64,000 bases of DNA from Wocania ichthyoenteri Th78 (GCF_000789235.1 NZ_KN525716.1:310001-374000), one strand, 5' to 3'. Positions 7,792-16,579 are shown, counted from the first letter of the stretch. Translations and numbers: made by a program. The notes: a model not told the origin generated them from the letters alone.

Positions 7792-8642
7792 TCAAAGCTA
7801 AACAGAAATCTAAGGGATTTGCTTCTTTAAAAACTATAACTCATTGTTTTGGTCTTAAACGTGATGCGTATTATAAATACAAATCTAGAGCTGATAGGCG
7901 TTTAAAACTAGAACAACAGATTATAAACATAGTCAGTAAAAAACGTAAATCCCTTCCTAGAGAAGGCGTGCGTAAACTCAAAAAATCATTAGATAATGAA
8001 TTTACTAAAGCCAACTTAAAAGTCGGTAGAGACACCCTATTTAACGTTCTTAGAAAACACAATATGCTTACACTTAGAAAGAAAACTAGCGCCAGAACAA
8101 CAAATTCTTATCATCGTTTTTATAAGTATAATAACATGATAAAGGATATGAAAGTCACTAGATCAAATCAAGTTTGGGTATCTGATATTACATACATCAG
8201 AACAGTAAAAGGTTTTTGTTATCTGGCTTTAATTACAGACATGCATTCCAGAAAAATTGTTGGTTATGACCTTAGTGATAGCTTAGAACTTAAAGGATGT
8301 GTAAGAGCCCTTAATAAGGCCATTTATCAAGCTAAAAACATTAAACAGCTTGTTCATCATTCGGACAGAGGAATACAGTATTGTAGTAATGTATACACTC
8401 AAATACTTAAAAGAAAAAAGATAGGTATTAGTATGACTGAAGAAAATCATTGCTATGAAAACGCAATGGCAGAGCGTGTAAATGGAATCTTAAAAGACGA
8501 ATTTTATCTCGACCAAACCTTTGATAACGTGACTCACGCTAAAAGAACCGCAAAAAATGCAATTAATTTATACAATGAAATAAGATTACATTTATCTTTA
8601 GACTATAAAACACCTAATATGGTATACAAATTATCAGCCTAA
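7767..8642 (+). CDS. IS3-family transposase OrfB (catalytic part, made by -1 frameshift)
   Basis: About 291 residues in the -1 frame relative to orfA, open continuously from the slippery A run. It holds an HTH-like segment (CFGLKRDAYYKY...) and an rve integrase core. The DDE residues are Asp in WVSDITYI (codon 8184), Asp in HHSDRGIQY (codon 8364) and Glu in AMAERVNG (codon 8472). The spacing D2-(35)-E is typical of IS3. An internal ATG at 7968 opens a shorter 224-residue frame, but the conserved region begins upstream, so the fusion via 7767-7773 is the likely active form. No disrupting stop is seen, so the element may still be active. Confidence 0.85.
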   Translation, partial: KKAKHKALIKAKQKSKGFASLKTITHCFGLKRDAYYKYKSRADRRLKLEQQIINIVSKKRKSLPREGVRKLKKSLDNEFTKANLKVGRDTLFNVLRKHNMLTLRKKTSARTTNSYHRFYKYNNMIKDMKVTRSNQVWVSDITYIRTVKGFCYLALITDMHSRKIVGYDLSDSLELKGCVRALNKAIYQAKNIKQLVHHSDRGIQYCSNVYTQILKRKKIGISMTEENHCYENAMAERVNGILKDEFYLDQTFDNVTHAKRTAKNAINLYNEIRLHLSLDYKTPNMVYKLSA

Positions 8643-8771
8643 ATTAAATTTTAACCTGTAGCCATATTTCAGGACAAGACATTTGTCCAAACGAACAAAA
8701 TTCGAGAAATATTGCAACTTTATGACATTTAATATTAAAGGGATTCTAATTTAAAAAGTGTAACTAATCTT

Positions 8772-8779
8772 TATGTTTG
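8772..8779 (+). promoter_or_regulatory. TAnnTTTG-type -7 promoter element before the DoxX gene
   Basis: TATGTTTG fits the Bacteroidota -7 consensus TAnnTTTG and lies 14 bp before the ATG at 8794. No clear TTTG -33 box is seen, so this is a weak call; a short leader would result. Confidence 0.3.
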
Positions 8780-8793
8780 TGCACTAGTATTAT

Positions 8794-10044
8794 ATGAAAC
8801 TACTAACACAAGAATATAAAGAACAATGGAGCAACTCAAGCAAAGTACTTTTTAGATTAGTGTTCACTTACTTTGTTCTTTACATTATACTAGCTATTAT
8901 AAGTCCATTATTTGAAACACTTTACAGGTGGATTGGCAAGGTTGTATTTGGAATAAATTACGAATATGAAGTTAGCGGAAATGGAAGCGGAGACCACACA
9001 TTTGCTTATCTAACTTTATTTGTAAATGCAGTTTTAACCTTTATAATATTTATTTTTTGGAACATTCTAGACAGAAAACGTAAAAGTTACAATAAACTAC
9101 TTTACTGGTTTTTGGTATTTCTTCGCATTGTCATAGTAGCTGCAATGCTTCTTTACGGATCTGTAAAAGTCTTTAAACTTCAATTTCCATCAGCTTCTTT
9201 GACACATTTGCTTGACCCTTTAGGCGATTTTTCGCCAATGGGATTAGCCTGGACATATATGGGATTTTCAAAAGGGTTTAACGTATTCGTAGGTTTATTA
9301 GAAGTGCTTGGTGGTGTGCTTTTAATTCCTAGACGTACACAAACACTTGGCTCATTTATAGTAATTGGTGTAATGACTCAGGTAGCAGTAATGAATTTCT
9401 GTTATGATATTCCTGTCAAATTATTTTCAGTCCATTTAGTCTTAATGGCTTTAGTAATTTTTATAACTGACAACAGGTTTTTAAATGTATTCATAAAAAA
9501 TAAAGCTGTAGAAAAATACAATTTTTATCATCCTATTAAAAACGCCAAATATCATAAAGTTATATTTTGGATTAAAACTATTGGCTTAACTATTCTTATT
9601 AGTTTTATCTCTTTCAACTTTTATACAACAGAAAGTCATCGAGATAATAACAGAAAAAAACCACTACTTTATGGAATTTGGGAGGCTACGCATTTTATTA
9701 AAAATGGAGACACAGTACAACCCTTGATTACTGATGATTTTAGATGGCGTTATCTAATAGTTGATTTAAAAGACGAAGCAACTGTAAAAACAATGGATGA
9801 TGTAAAATACCAATATAAATTTATAGTAGATTCAACCTCTAAAAAAATTATGTTTCATAAGCAAGGTTTGGAATCTGAAGATTATAATTTTGACTATACA
9901 AATCCAAATTCAGAATTTCTTGAACTCGATGGAATTATGGAATCTGATACATTACATATCATATTTTCGAGAAAAGACCACGAAAAATTTAATTTGAACT
10001 CTCGTGGTTTTAATTGGATTAATGAACGTCCTTACAACAGATAA
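8794..10044 (+). CDS. DoxX-like integral membrane protein with C-terminal soluble domain (cassette 5)
   Basis: 416 residues with about six to seven hydrophobic segments (near 18-38, 70-92, 104-124, 165-180, 187-200, 207-228, 255-275). The central part (GFSKGFNVFVGLLEVLGGVLLIPRR) is DoxX-like, with the helix-GxxE-GG arrangement. After the last segment comes a roughly 130-residue soluble domain (GIWEATHFIKNGD ... FSRKDHEKF) with a lipocalin-like rhythm that I cannot name. Its last codons contain CTTACAAC (10031-10038), complementary to GTTGTAAG of site D; this marks it as the fifth cassette, with the IS lying inside its 5' leader. Function unknown, possibly membrane redox-related. Confidence 0.7.
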   Translation: MKLLTQEYKEQWSNSSKVLFRLVFTYFVLYIILAIISPLFETLYRWIGKVVFGINYEYEVSGNGSGDHTFAYLTLFVNAVLTFIIFIFWNILDRKRKSYNKLLYWFLVFLRIVIVAAMLLYGSVKVFKLQFPSASLTHLLDPLGDFSPMGLAWTYMGFSKGFNVFVGLLEVLGGVLLIPRRTQTLGSFIVIGVMTQVAVMNFCYDIPVKLFSVHLVLMALVIFITDNRFLNVFIKNKAVEKYNFYHPIKNAKYHKVIFWIKTIGLTILISFISFNFYTTESHRDNNRKKPLLYGIWEATHFIKNGDTVQPLITDDFRWRYLIVDLKDEATVKTMDDVKYQYKFIVDSTSKKIMFHKQGLESEDYNFDYTNPNSEFLELDGIMESDTLHIIFSRKDHEKFNLNSRGFNWINERPYNR

Positions 10045-10110
10045 AAATATGTATAACGACAATATTCAGAGCGGAATAAATAACTAGCTGAATAAAAACG
10101 TGTTACAACA
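10031..10110 (+). repeat. Site G: degenerate right-hand cassette site
   Basis: Begins with the box CTTACAAC inside the DoxX stop region. It is followed by TATGTATAACGACAATATTCAG and, after a gap, CTGAATAAAAACGTGTTACAAC. The inner TATTCAG/CTGAATA parts pair, but the conserved central hairpin and TTTGCTAAATTA block are missing, so the site is decayed or belongs to a different subfamily. Array border on the right. Confidence 0.4.
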
Positions 10111-10451
10111 AGCGGGTATAACAAATAAAAAAGAGTAAATCCTTATATAAAAACTCAGAACTTTCAACCACATTGAACAACGCACAAAATCTTTTTTATT
10201 AATTTAAAACTTTATGTGTCTGGTTCAAGTAAGCCATTCGAATTTACATGTTAGGAATTTTAGCCCTTCTACTATGCTCAAGATAAACACATTCTTTTTT
10301 AAGAGAAAAATTACAACTTTGTTTTTGAACTAAAATTTAACAGATAGCCACGTCCTTCGTCCTCGGCATAATGTTTAAAAAAAAATCCAGTTACATTTCA
10401 CTACGCTAAATGATTTGCTGGATTTTTTAATATCATAAAAATTAGAATGCT
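10045..10451. other. 407 bp intergenic region: degenerate site, dispersed-repeat remnant, terminator
   Basis: Holds the rest of site G, then a degenerate copy of the dispersed CCTTTTTT/CGGATAGC-type repeat (about 10250-10360, with TAGCCCTTCTACTATGCTCA and AACAGATAGCCACG), then the rprY terminator. No convincing open frame is seen. Confidence 0.6.
10381..10428 (-). terminator. Terminator of the rprXY operon
   Basis: AAAAATCCAG (10381-10390) pairs with CTGGATTTTT (10418-10427); an inner CATTT/AAATG pair strengthens the stem. On the minus strand the stem is followed by a run of T, so it fits a Rho-independent terminator 24 bp after the response regulator stop. Confidence 0.7.
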
Positions 10452-11156
10452 TTAACTATTAACTACTAACCTAAAACCTTCACCATGAATATTAAGGATT
10501 TCTACCTTATCGTCTAGTTTTAAATACTTACGCAGTTTAGCAATGTAAACATCCATACTACGCGAGGTAAAGTAATTATCGTCGCGCCAAATTTTTGTTA
10601 GTGCTAATTCCCGTGGCATTAAATCATTTTCATGTAAGGCTAACAAACGTAATAATTCGTTTTCTTTTGGCGATAATTTTATAGAATCTCCTCCATTATA
10701 ACGTAAAAAACGTAGTTTAGAGTTTAAATCGAAACCTCCAATTTTAAATTCAAATTGTTTACTATCAGAAATAGTTTCGGTAGCCTTACGTTGCATTATG
10801 GCTTTAATTTTCATTAAAAGCACTTCGCTATCAAAAGGTTTATTTAAATAGTCGTCTGCTCCTACTTTATAACCTTTTAAAACATCTTCTTTCATCGCTT
10901 TTGCAGTTAAGAATACAATAGGGACATCGGTATTTTTTTCGCGGATTTCTTTAGCTAATGTAAAGCCATCTTTATAAGGCATCATAACATCAAGAATGCA
11001 TAAATCGAAATCGTCTTTTTTAAACTTCTCAAATCCTTCCATACCGTTTTTGGCATGAATAACATCATAATCATTCATTATTAAATAATCCTTAAGAACC
11101 GTTCCGAAGTTAGGATCGTCTTCAACTAGTAAAATTCTCTTTTTTTGCTCTTCCAT
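10452..11156 (-). CDS. rprY: OmpR-family response regulator (RprY-like)
   Basis: 234 residues: receiver domain (about 5-120) with acidic pocket Glu12-Asp13-Asp14, phosphoacceptor Asp56 in LCILDVMMP, Thr84 and Lys106 in LNKPF. The C-terminal winged-helix domain (about 135-230, KENELLRLL ... SRSMDVYIAKLRKYL) binds DNA. It lies 2 bp downstream of the histidine kinase gene, so the two form an operon. Length and sequence style match RprY of Bacteroides, a regulator of envelope and stress functions; targets in this organism are unknown. A terminator follows directly. Confidence 0.85.
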   Translation of the reverse strand: MEEQKKRILLVEDDPNFGTVLKDYLIMNDYDVIHAKNGMEGFEKFKKDDFDLCILDVMMPYKDGFTLAKEIREKNTDVPIVFLTAKAMKEDVLKGYKVGADDYLNKPFDSEVLLMKIKAIMQRKATETISDSKQFEFKIGGFDLNSKLRFLRYNGGDSIKLSPKENELLRLLALHENDLMPRELALTKIWRDDNYFTSRSMDVYIAKLRKYLKLDDKVEILNIHGEGFRLVVNS

Positions 11157-11158
11157 GT

Positions 11159-12733
11159 TTATGTTATTATAGGTAGCTTTATTATAAATGTGCTTCCTTT
11201 ACCTTTTTCACTTTCAACCGTTACATGACCTTGGTGGTCATCTACTATACGTTTTACATAAGCTAAGCCCAATCCGTGGCCTTTAACGTTATGTATGTTT
11301 CCTGTGTGTTCTCTATAAAATTTTTCGAACACTCTTTTTAAGGCAGCTTTACTCATTCCGCTACCATAATCTTTTATTTTTAATAAAATATTGGTTCCAA
11401 TATTTTCTGTAAAAACTTCAATTTTTAATGCATCTGGAGAATACTTAATGGCATTATCTAATACATTTACTATAACATTGGTTAAGTGCATTTCGCTTGC
11501 TAAAACAGATGATTTCTCTGCATTAAAATACGTTTCAATTGTTCCGTTTCTATCTTCAATTAAAAGTTGTACGTGCGTTATAGCATCTTCTACTAAGTCG
11601 TGCAACTCTACTCTATCCTTACTAATATTAAGTTCGTTTTTTTCTAGTTTAGATATCCTTAAAACGTTTTCAACTTGTGCATGCATACGTTTATTTTCTT
11701 CTTTTATCATATTAAGATAACGTATAACTTTTTCTTTATCATTTATAATTTTAGGGTTCTTTATAGAGTCTAAAGCTAAATTAATAGTCGCTATGGGCGT
11801 TTTAAACTCATGCGTCATATTATTAATAAAATCTGTTTTAATTTCAGATATTTTACGCTGTTTTACTAATTGATATAAAGCACTTGAATAAGCTAATATG
11901 ATAATAGATGTAAATATTATAGACAACAAAATCATACCCATTATAGATGATAAAATAAACTTTTTATCATCTGGAAAATTAACTAATAGTTTATAACTGC
12001 TTTGGTTGTTTTCGTCATAAAAAATAGGCACGCTAAACGTTGATGTTTCGTCTCTTTCAAATTCATCACTATGAACTTTTGTTGCTAAACCATTACTGTA
12101 TATAGCGAATTCGTAACCAATATCAATAGCTTCTGTTTTAAGTTTATCTGATAATAAGCCTTCAATCTCTTCCTTTGATACGCGCTTATGTACAGGTATT
12201 GTTTTTCTAGCAGCTTTAAAATTTTTATCAAAATAATTTTTCTCAGCTTCTTTTAAGCGACCACTATTAATGATATTTAAGATTGGGCTTTTGGAAATAT
12301 CTTTATCTGAAAACTCGGTTTCATTATAAACTTCAATTCTTGAGCTACCAATAATATTCTTAATATTAATACTATCTAAACCAATGTCAAAGAGCGATGA
12401 AGACAATTTATAGTTCTCTTCTAAAACTCCACTTCTATAAATAAGTGTTTCTTTTGTATTATTATTTTGTTGATAGATAAATAGTTGAGAAACTGCTGCC
12501 GAATCACTTCTTTTCTCTTTATCTAACTTTTGATATTTTTCAAAATATGAGTCTAGCTCATTCTTCTCTATCTTATTAGAAACTGCATATAATGCATCTG
12601 TAACACTAGATTTAAAACGCTTTTCTTCGTTATCTACAGAATCCTTTATATAATAAGCTTGTACGAATATAATACCTATTAGAGATAAACTCATTAAAAG
12701 TACCAATAGGATGAATATTCTTTTGCTCATCAT
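11159..12733 (-). CDS. rprX: Sensor histidine kinase (RprX-like)
   Basis: 524 residues. TM1 at 5-27, a large periplasmic sensor region (about 28-258), TM2 about 259-285, then the HisKA domain with His308 in MTHEFKTPIATINLAL. The HATPase domain has an N box (NVLDNAIKYS), G1 (DYGSGMS) and G2 (GHGLGLAYVKR). All motifs are intact. The partner regulator follows at 2 bp. The overall organisation is that of RprX-type kinases of Bacteroidota. Starts with two methionines; either could be used. Confidence 0.85.
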   Translation of the reverse strand: MMSKRIFILLVLLMSLSLIGIIFVQAYYIKDSVDNEEKRFKSSVTDALYAVSNKIEKNELDSYFEKYQKLDKEKRSDSAAVSQLFIYQQNNNTKETLIYRSGVLEENYKLSSSLFDIGLDSINIKNIIGSSRIEVYNETEFSDKDISKSPILNIINSGRLKEAEKNYFDKNFKAARKTIPVHKRVSKEEIEGLLSDKLKTEAIDIGYEFAIYSNGLATKVHSDEFERDETSTFSVPIFYDENNQSSYKLLVNFPDDKKFILSSIMGMILLSIIFTSIIILAYSSALYQLVKQRKISEIKTDFINNMTHEFKTPIATINLALDSIKNPKIINDKEKVIRYLNMIKEENKRMHAQVENVLRISKLEKNELNISKDRVELHDLVEDAITHVQLLIEDRNGTIETYFNAEKSSVLASEMHLTNVIVNVLDNAIKYSPDALKIEVFTENIGTNILLKIKDYGSGMSKAALKRVFEKFYREHTGNIHNVKGHGLGLAYVKRIVDDHQGHVTVESEKGKGSTFIIKLPIIT

Positions 12734-12800
12734 TCAAAATTAACATTTTAACATTTAGCGAGCTTACCATTTAACCTTACATTAACAAAAATGTTAAAAT

Positions 12801-13394
12801 TTACAGGTTAACTCCATTTTTTAAGATTTGTTTATGTATTTCTGCAACTTGCTTTTTAGTATTTTCTAGTGTAGTATTATTAATAACAAAATCAGATAGT
12901 TTTATTTTATCGTCATCACTCCACTGATTCTTCATGATGGCTTTAATTTTTCGTTTTGTTGTTTGGTCGCGTTTAAGTAAACGCTCAAACCGTAATTCTA
13001 TTGGCGCAGTAACTGTAATTACGTAATCGCAGTATTTATGTCCACCATTTTCAAATAGGATAGCCACCTCTTTTATAACATATAGTGTTGTTTGCTTTAG
13101 CATCCATTTTTTAAAATGTTTAGCAACTCTAGGATGAATAATAGCGTTCATTTTCTTTAAATAACTACTATCATTAAAAATAATATCAGCTACAAAAGGC
13201 TTGTTCAATGCGCCATCGACATAAGCTTCATCACCAAAAAGCTGAATAAGTTTTCGCTTAATAATTTTAGACTTCAACATCAACTTTTTAGCTTCTTCAT
13301 CAGCAATATAAACAGGCACTCCTAAAGCCAGAAACTCTTTAGCCACTGTAGTTTTACCACTTCCTATACCTCCTGTAAGTCCAACTATTGTCAT
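12801..13394 (-). CDS. coaE: Dephospho-CoA kinase
   Basis: 197 residues, normal for CoaE. The P-loop GLTGGIGSGKTT is at 5-16; ADEEAKKLM (about 31-39) and the lid region RLLKRDQTTKRK fit the family. It catalyses the last step of coenzyme A synthesis, ATP-dependent 3'-phosphorylation of dephospho-CoA. The start overlaps the YbbR gene stop by 4 bp, so it is cotranscribed with it; coaBC for earlier CoA steps lies at 19-20 kb in the same orientation. High confidence. Confidence 0.93.
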   Translation of the reverse strand: MTIVGLTGGIGSGKTTVAKEFLALGVPVYIADEEAKKLMLKSKIIKRKLIQLFGDEAYVDGALNKPFVADIIFNDSSYLKKMNAIIHPRVAKHFKKWMLKQTTLYVIKEVAILFENGGHKYCDYVITVTAPIELRFERLLKRDQTTKRKIKAIMKNQWSDDDKIKLSDFVINNTTLENTKKQVAEIHKQILKNGVNL

Positions 13395-14356
13395 TCTACT
13401 ATAATAAATTCAATGTGTTGCTGATTAATTTTTACATGTTTCACAGTTGCAGGAGATTTTACTAATTCTGGCAACAAAAAAGATTGATTACTAGTGGTTT
13501 TACTGAAATCGCATTCTACCCTAAAATCTTTCGCGCTAATTGTTTTAAAATTATTCAAACTCGTATAATAAGTAACATTAACAAATTTTGGAAAATATTT
13601 TAATGTCTTGTTATTAGGGATGTTTTTTATACTTACTGGTACTTTTAATCTGCCTTCTGTAAACTTTTCAACGGTTGCAGTTAGATTTACCGTTTTATTA
13701 GAAAATTTTAAATCTTTACTGTTTTTTGGCAAGTTTAACTGAATTACTTTTTTTATATCAGATTTAACATCGGTTATTTCAATAAATTCTGTTTCAATAC
13801 GATTTATTTGAGACGCTAAAACATTTGGACCTATAACTTCTATAGAATCTGGTGTAATATCATAAGGTTCTGCAATATCAAACCCTTGGGTATACTTTAT
13901 ATCAGCATTTAAAATTACAGGTACTTTTTTAACCAAATTAACGTCAAACCTAAACACTAATGTGTCTGGAGAAATATTTAACAACTCTACTTGCTTACCA
14001 AATTGGGTGCTAGCTAATAAGTATGCTTTAGATTTACTCCAAACAAATGTTGAATCTATTTTATCGACATCTTTAACAAAATCTATCGAAATTTTTGGCT
14101 TATTAAAATAATACGTTAGCCACTTAAACCCGTGGGTTTTAAGCGTTATATTTAAAATAGCATTCGAATCGTTTAGAATTATATTCTCTTGCGGCACATT
14201 AATTTTATTAATATTAAAAGTAACAGTATTAGTGTATTCTTTTGATAATTTTGTGAAGATTAAAATGATAAACGCAAAAAACAGAAACAAAAAAAAGACA
14301 TTTATCTTTTTGTTTTTAATTGAAGTAACAATATCTGATTTTAACTTTTTTATCAT
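13391..14356 (-). CDS. YbbR-like domain protein, membrane-anchored
   Basis: 321 residues. One hydrophobic segment near the N terminus (about 20-37, VFFLFLFFAFIILIF) precedes an extracytoplasmic part of repeated YbbR-type beta modules: VPVILNADIKYTQGFDIAEPYDITPDSIEVIGP and LKVPVSIKNIPNNKTLKYFPKFVNVTYY regions. In Firmicutes YbbR (CdaR) regulates the diadenylate cyclase; here no cyclase gene is adjacent, so the role is open. It overlaps both neighbours by 4 bp, giving an operon glycosyltransferase–YbbR–coaE. Confidence 0.75.
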   Translation of the reverse strand: MIKKLKSDIVTSIKNKKINVFFLFLFFAFIILIFTKLSKEYTNTVTFNINKINVPQENIILNDSNAILNITLKTHGFKWLTYYFNKPKISIDFVKDVDKIDSTFVWSKSKAYLLASTQFGKQVELLNISPDTLVFRFDVNLVKKVPVILNADIKYTQGFDIAEPYDITPDSIEVIGPNVLASQINRIETEFIEITDVKSDIKKVIQLNLPKNSKDLKFSNKTVNLTATVEKFTEGRLKVPVSIKNIPNNKTLKYFPKFVNVTYYTSLNNFKTISAKDFRVECDFSKTTSNQSFLLPELVKSPATVKHVKINQQHIEFIIVE

Positions 14357-15360
14357 TTTGATTTAAAAAATAATTGTGGAAAAAACGTCTCTGGATTCTT
14401 TTTTAAAACGCTAATTGCAAAGGTCGATTTTAAAAACCCATACCCATATCCAAAAAACTGAACACAAATAGCAATTAAAGATAATACTGAAACAATAATA
14501 CTCCTAGTTGCTATTAAAGCTGTTAAAAACGCAATTACAAAATACAACATATAGGCTGTTATTCCCCATTTTATATTAAGAAAAAGTAACGCAGCAGCAA
14601 TTAAAAATCCAATACAAAAAACCGTTGGAAACCAATACGTGATTTTTTTAGTTGAAGGATGCCATACATTTAAAATAGGACGAACCAATCCGAATTTATG
14701 AACTTGCTTATAAAATTTATGCCAAGAAATACGACGTTTATGATACACAAAAGCTTCTGGTATTAATCTGGTTTTAAACCCTAAATGCCATAATCTTATT
14801 GATAAATCTGGGTCTTCTCCTGGGTGAATACGTCCAAAACCTTTTGAAGTTATAAATGCCTCTTTTGAAACCCCCATATTGAAGCTACGCGGTTGAAATG
14901 TGTCGACGCTGTTTTTATTACCTCGAATACCTCCCGTTGTTATAACCGAAGTCATTGAAAAATTAATAGCTTTTTGAAGGTTTGTAAACGAATCGTGCGC
15001 CGCATCTGGACCACCAAAACAATCTACGTAATTTGCTGTTAAGCTTTTTTCGACTGCATTCAAATAATTATTTGGTAAAATACAATCGGAATCTAAAATG
15101 ATAAAATAATTGCCTTTAGCATGCTGCATTCCAAAATTTCGCGAATCTCCAGGTCCGGAATTTTCTTTAAAGAAATAAGAAATATTAAGTTTCTTTTTGT
15201 ACGTTTCAACAACAGCTTTTGATGCTATAGTTGAGCCGTCTTCAACAATTACTATTTCATATTCAGTACTAGTATCTAAACCAACAAAACTTTGTAAAAG
15301 CTCTTCTATTTCGTCGGGGCGATTATAAACAGGAATGATGAATGAGAACTGTAATTGCAT
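14353..15360 (-). CDS. Family 2 glycosyltransferase with C-terminal membrane segments
   Basis: 335 residues. The N-terminal GT-A domain starts FSFIIPVYNRPDEI; VEDGS at 39-43 and the DxD-type metal site LDSDC (89-93) are present, followed by EDPDLSIRLW, the acceptor-side ED motif. About three hydrophobic segments follow (near 238-258, 262-280, 284-305), so the enzyme is tethered to the inner membrane. Likely transfers a sugar to an envelope or lipid acceptor; the substrate is not predictable. First gene of the leftward operon with ybbR and coaE. Confidence 0.82.
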   Translation of the reverse strand: MQLQFSFIIPVYNRPDEIEELLQSFVGLDTSTEYEIVIVEDGSTIASKAVVETYKKKLNISYFFKENSGPGDSRNFGMQHAKGNYFIILDSDCILPNNYLNAVEKSLTANYVDCFGGPDAAHDSFTNLQKAINFSMTSVITTGGIRGNKNSVDTFQPRSFNMGVSKEAFITSKGFGRIHPGEDPDLSIRLWHLGFKTRLIPEAFVYHKRRISWHKFYKQVHKFGLVRPILNVWHPSTKKITYWFPTVFCIGFLIAAALLFLNIKWGITAYMLYFVIAFLTALIATRSIIVSVLSLIAICVQFFGYGYGFLKSTFAISVLKKNPETFFPQLFFKSK

Positions 15361-15711
15361 AACACAAATGTAATTAATCCTATTACAATAATTAGTAAAC
15401 TTACGGCAGCTTTTAGGTTAATCACTACTTTTGGCGGATAAGTGCAGGAGCGATAGAAGCCCTTCGACTGCGCTCAGGATAAATTTATAGCTTTTGTAAA
15501 ACTTCCATTTAAGGTTTTACAAAACTAGTAACGGATAGCGCGGTCTTTAAATAGTTCTAAACTACCTAACAACCAGTGGCTGTTCTCCTTTTAATTTCAA
15601 ATTTAAAAACCCGCCCAAAAAACATAAAAAGAAGCCATCTAAAAAGGAAACTCAATGTGACAAAGAGGTATAAAGATTTTTTAGACAGCCTCGAATTATT
15701 AGTATAAAATA
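15361..15711. other. 351 bp intergenic region with dispersed repeats
   Basis: No gene seen. It holds CTTCGACTGCGCTCAGG (15462-15478) inside a larger dispersed repeat whose hairpin core is TTTTGTAAAAC...GTTTTACAAAA, ending in CGGATAGCGCGG. A second inverted pair GCCATCTAAAAA (from about 15633) / TTTTTTAGACAGC (about 15678) lies close to fabI and may be a terminator or the remains of an IS end. Confidence 0.6.
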
Positions 15712-16527
15712 TTATTCTTTAGTAAAAGTTTCCATAACGGCATCGCTAACGCCCATGTTGCTGAAACCGCCATCGTTGTAAAGGTTTTGCAAGGTAACGC
15801 GCTTGGTTAAATCGCTGAATAACGATACAGTGTAGTTTGCGCAATCTAAAGCCGTGGCGTTACCAAGTGGCGACATTTTATCGGCGTAGGCTATAAACCC
15901 GTCGAACCCTTTTACACCGCTACCAGCCGTTGTTGGCGTTGGCGACTGCGAAATGGTATTAACACGTACTTTTTTATCGCGACCAAAAAAGTAGCCAAAA
16001 CTACGTGCTACACTTTCTAAATAGGCTTTATTATCTGCCATATCGTTGTAATCTGGGAACACGCGTTGCGCAGCCATATAAGTTAAAGCCACGATACTTC
16101 CCCATTCGTTCATAGCATCGGCTTTGTAAAGGGTTTGCATGACTTTATGAAAAGACATTGCCGAAACATCGGTTCCTTTTTGAGTCCATGCATAGTTTTG
16201 ATCTGTGTAATGTTTTCCTTTTCTAACGTTGATTGACATACCAATAGAGTGTAAAACAAAATCGATTTTACCACCAAGAATTTCCATGGATTGCTCTACT
16301 AAATTTTGTAAATCCTCTTCTGAAGTGGCATCGGCTGGAATAATTTGAGAGCCTGTTTTTTCGGCTAACTCGTTAATTTGCCCCATTCGCATCGCCACTG
16401 GCGCGTTGGTTAACACAAATTGTCCACCTTCTTCATGAACGCGTTCTGCTGTTTTCCAAGCAATTGAATTTGCATCTAATGCACCGAAAATGATTCCTTT
16501 TTTTCCTTTTAATAAATTGTATGACAT
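15712..16527 (-). CDS. fabI: Enoyl-[acyl-carrier-protein] reductase (NADH)
   Basis: 271 residues, typical FabI length. The N-terminal GKKGIIFGALDANSIAW is the FabI-type variant of the SDR cofactor site; the catalytic Tyr/Lys pair is in YNDMADNKAYLES preceded by LTYMAAQRVFPDY. It reduces trans-2-enoyl-ACP in the last step of each fatty acid elongation cycle. It is the last gene of a leftward stretch beginning further right with recN, 53 bp from that gene. Confidence 0.92.
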   Translation of the reverse strand: MSYNLLKGKKGIIFGALDANSIAWKTAERVHEEGGQFVLTNAPVAMRMGQINELAEKTGSQIIPADATSEEDLQNLVEQSMEILGGKIDFVLHSIGMSINVRKGKHYTDQNYAWTQKGTDVSAMSFHKVMQTLYKADAMNEWGSIVALTYMAAQRVFPDYNDMADNKAYLESVARSFGYFFGRDKKVRVNTISQSPTPTTAGSGVKGFDGFIAYADKMSPLGNATALDCANYTVSLFSDLTKRVTLQNLYNDGGFSNMGVSDAVMETFTKE

Positions 16528-16579
16528 ATTTCTGTTTATATGTTGATTTGTTTATAAAAATACTGAACTTTTAGCTTTT

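Larger units (their letters stand above)
7381..8681 (+). mobile_element. IS3-family insertion sequence with two overlapping transposase frames
   Basis: Imperfect terminal inverted repeats: the left end TGACCCGTCCTGAATAAAGG at 7381 and, read inward from 8681, TGTCTTGTCCTGAAATATGG; both continue with CTACA. About 1.3 kb between the TG and CA ends, containing orfA and orfB in the order and relative frame (-1) typical of IS3-family elements. No clear target duplication is visible (flanks end in tta and begin with ttt). The element sits 5 bp after the right box of site D and separates that site from the DoxX gene. Confidence 0.85.
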
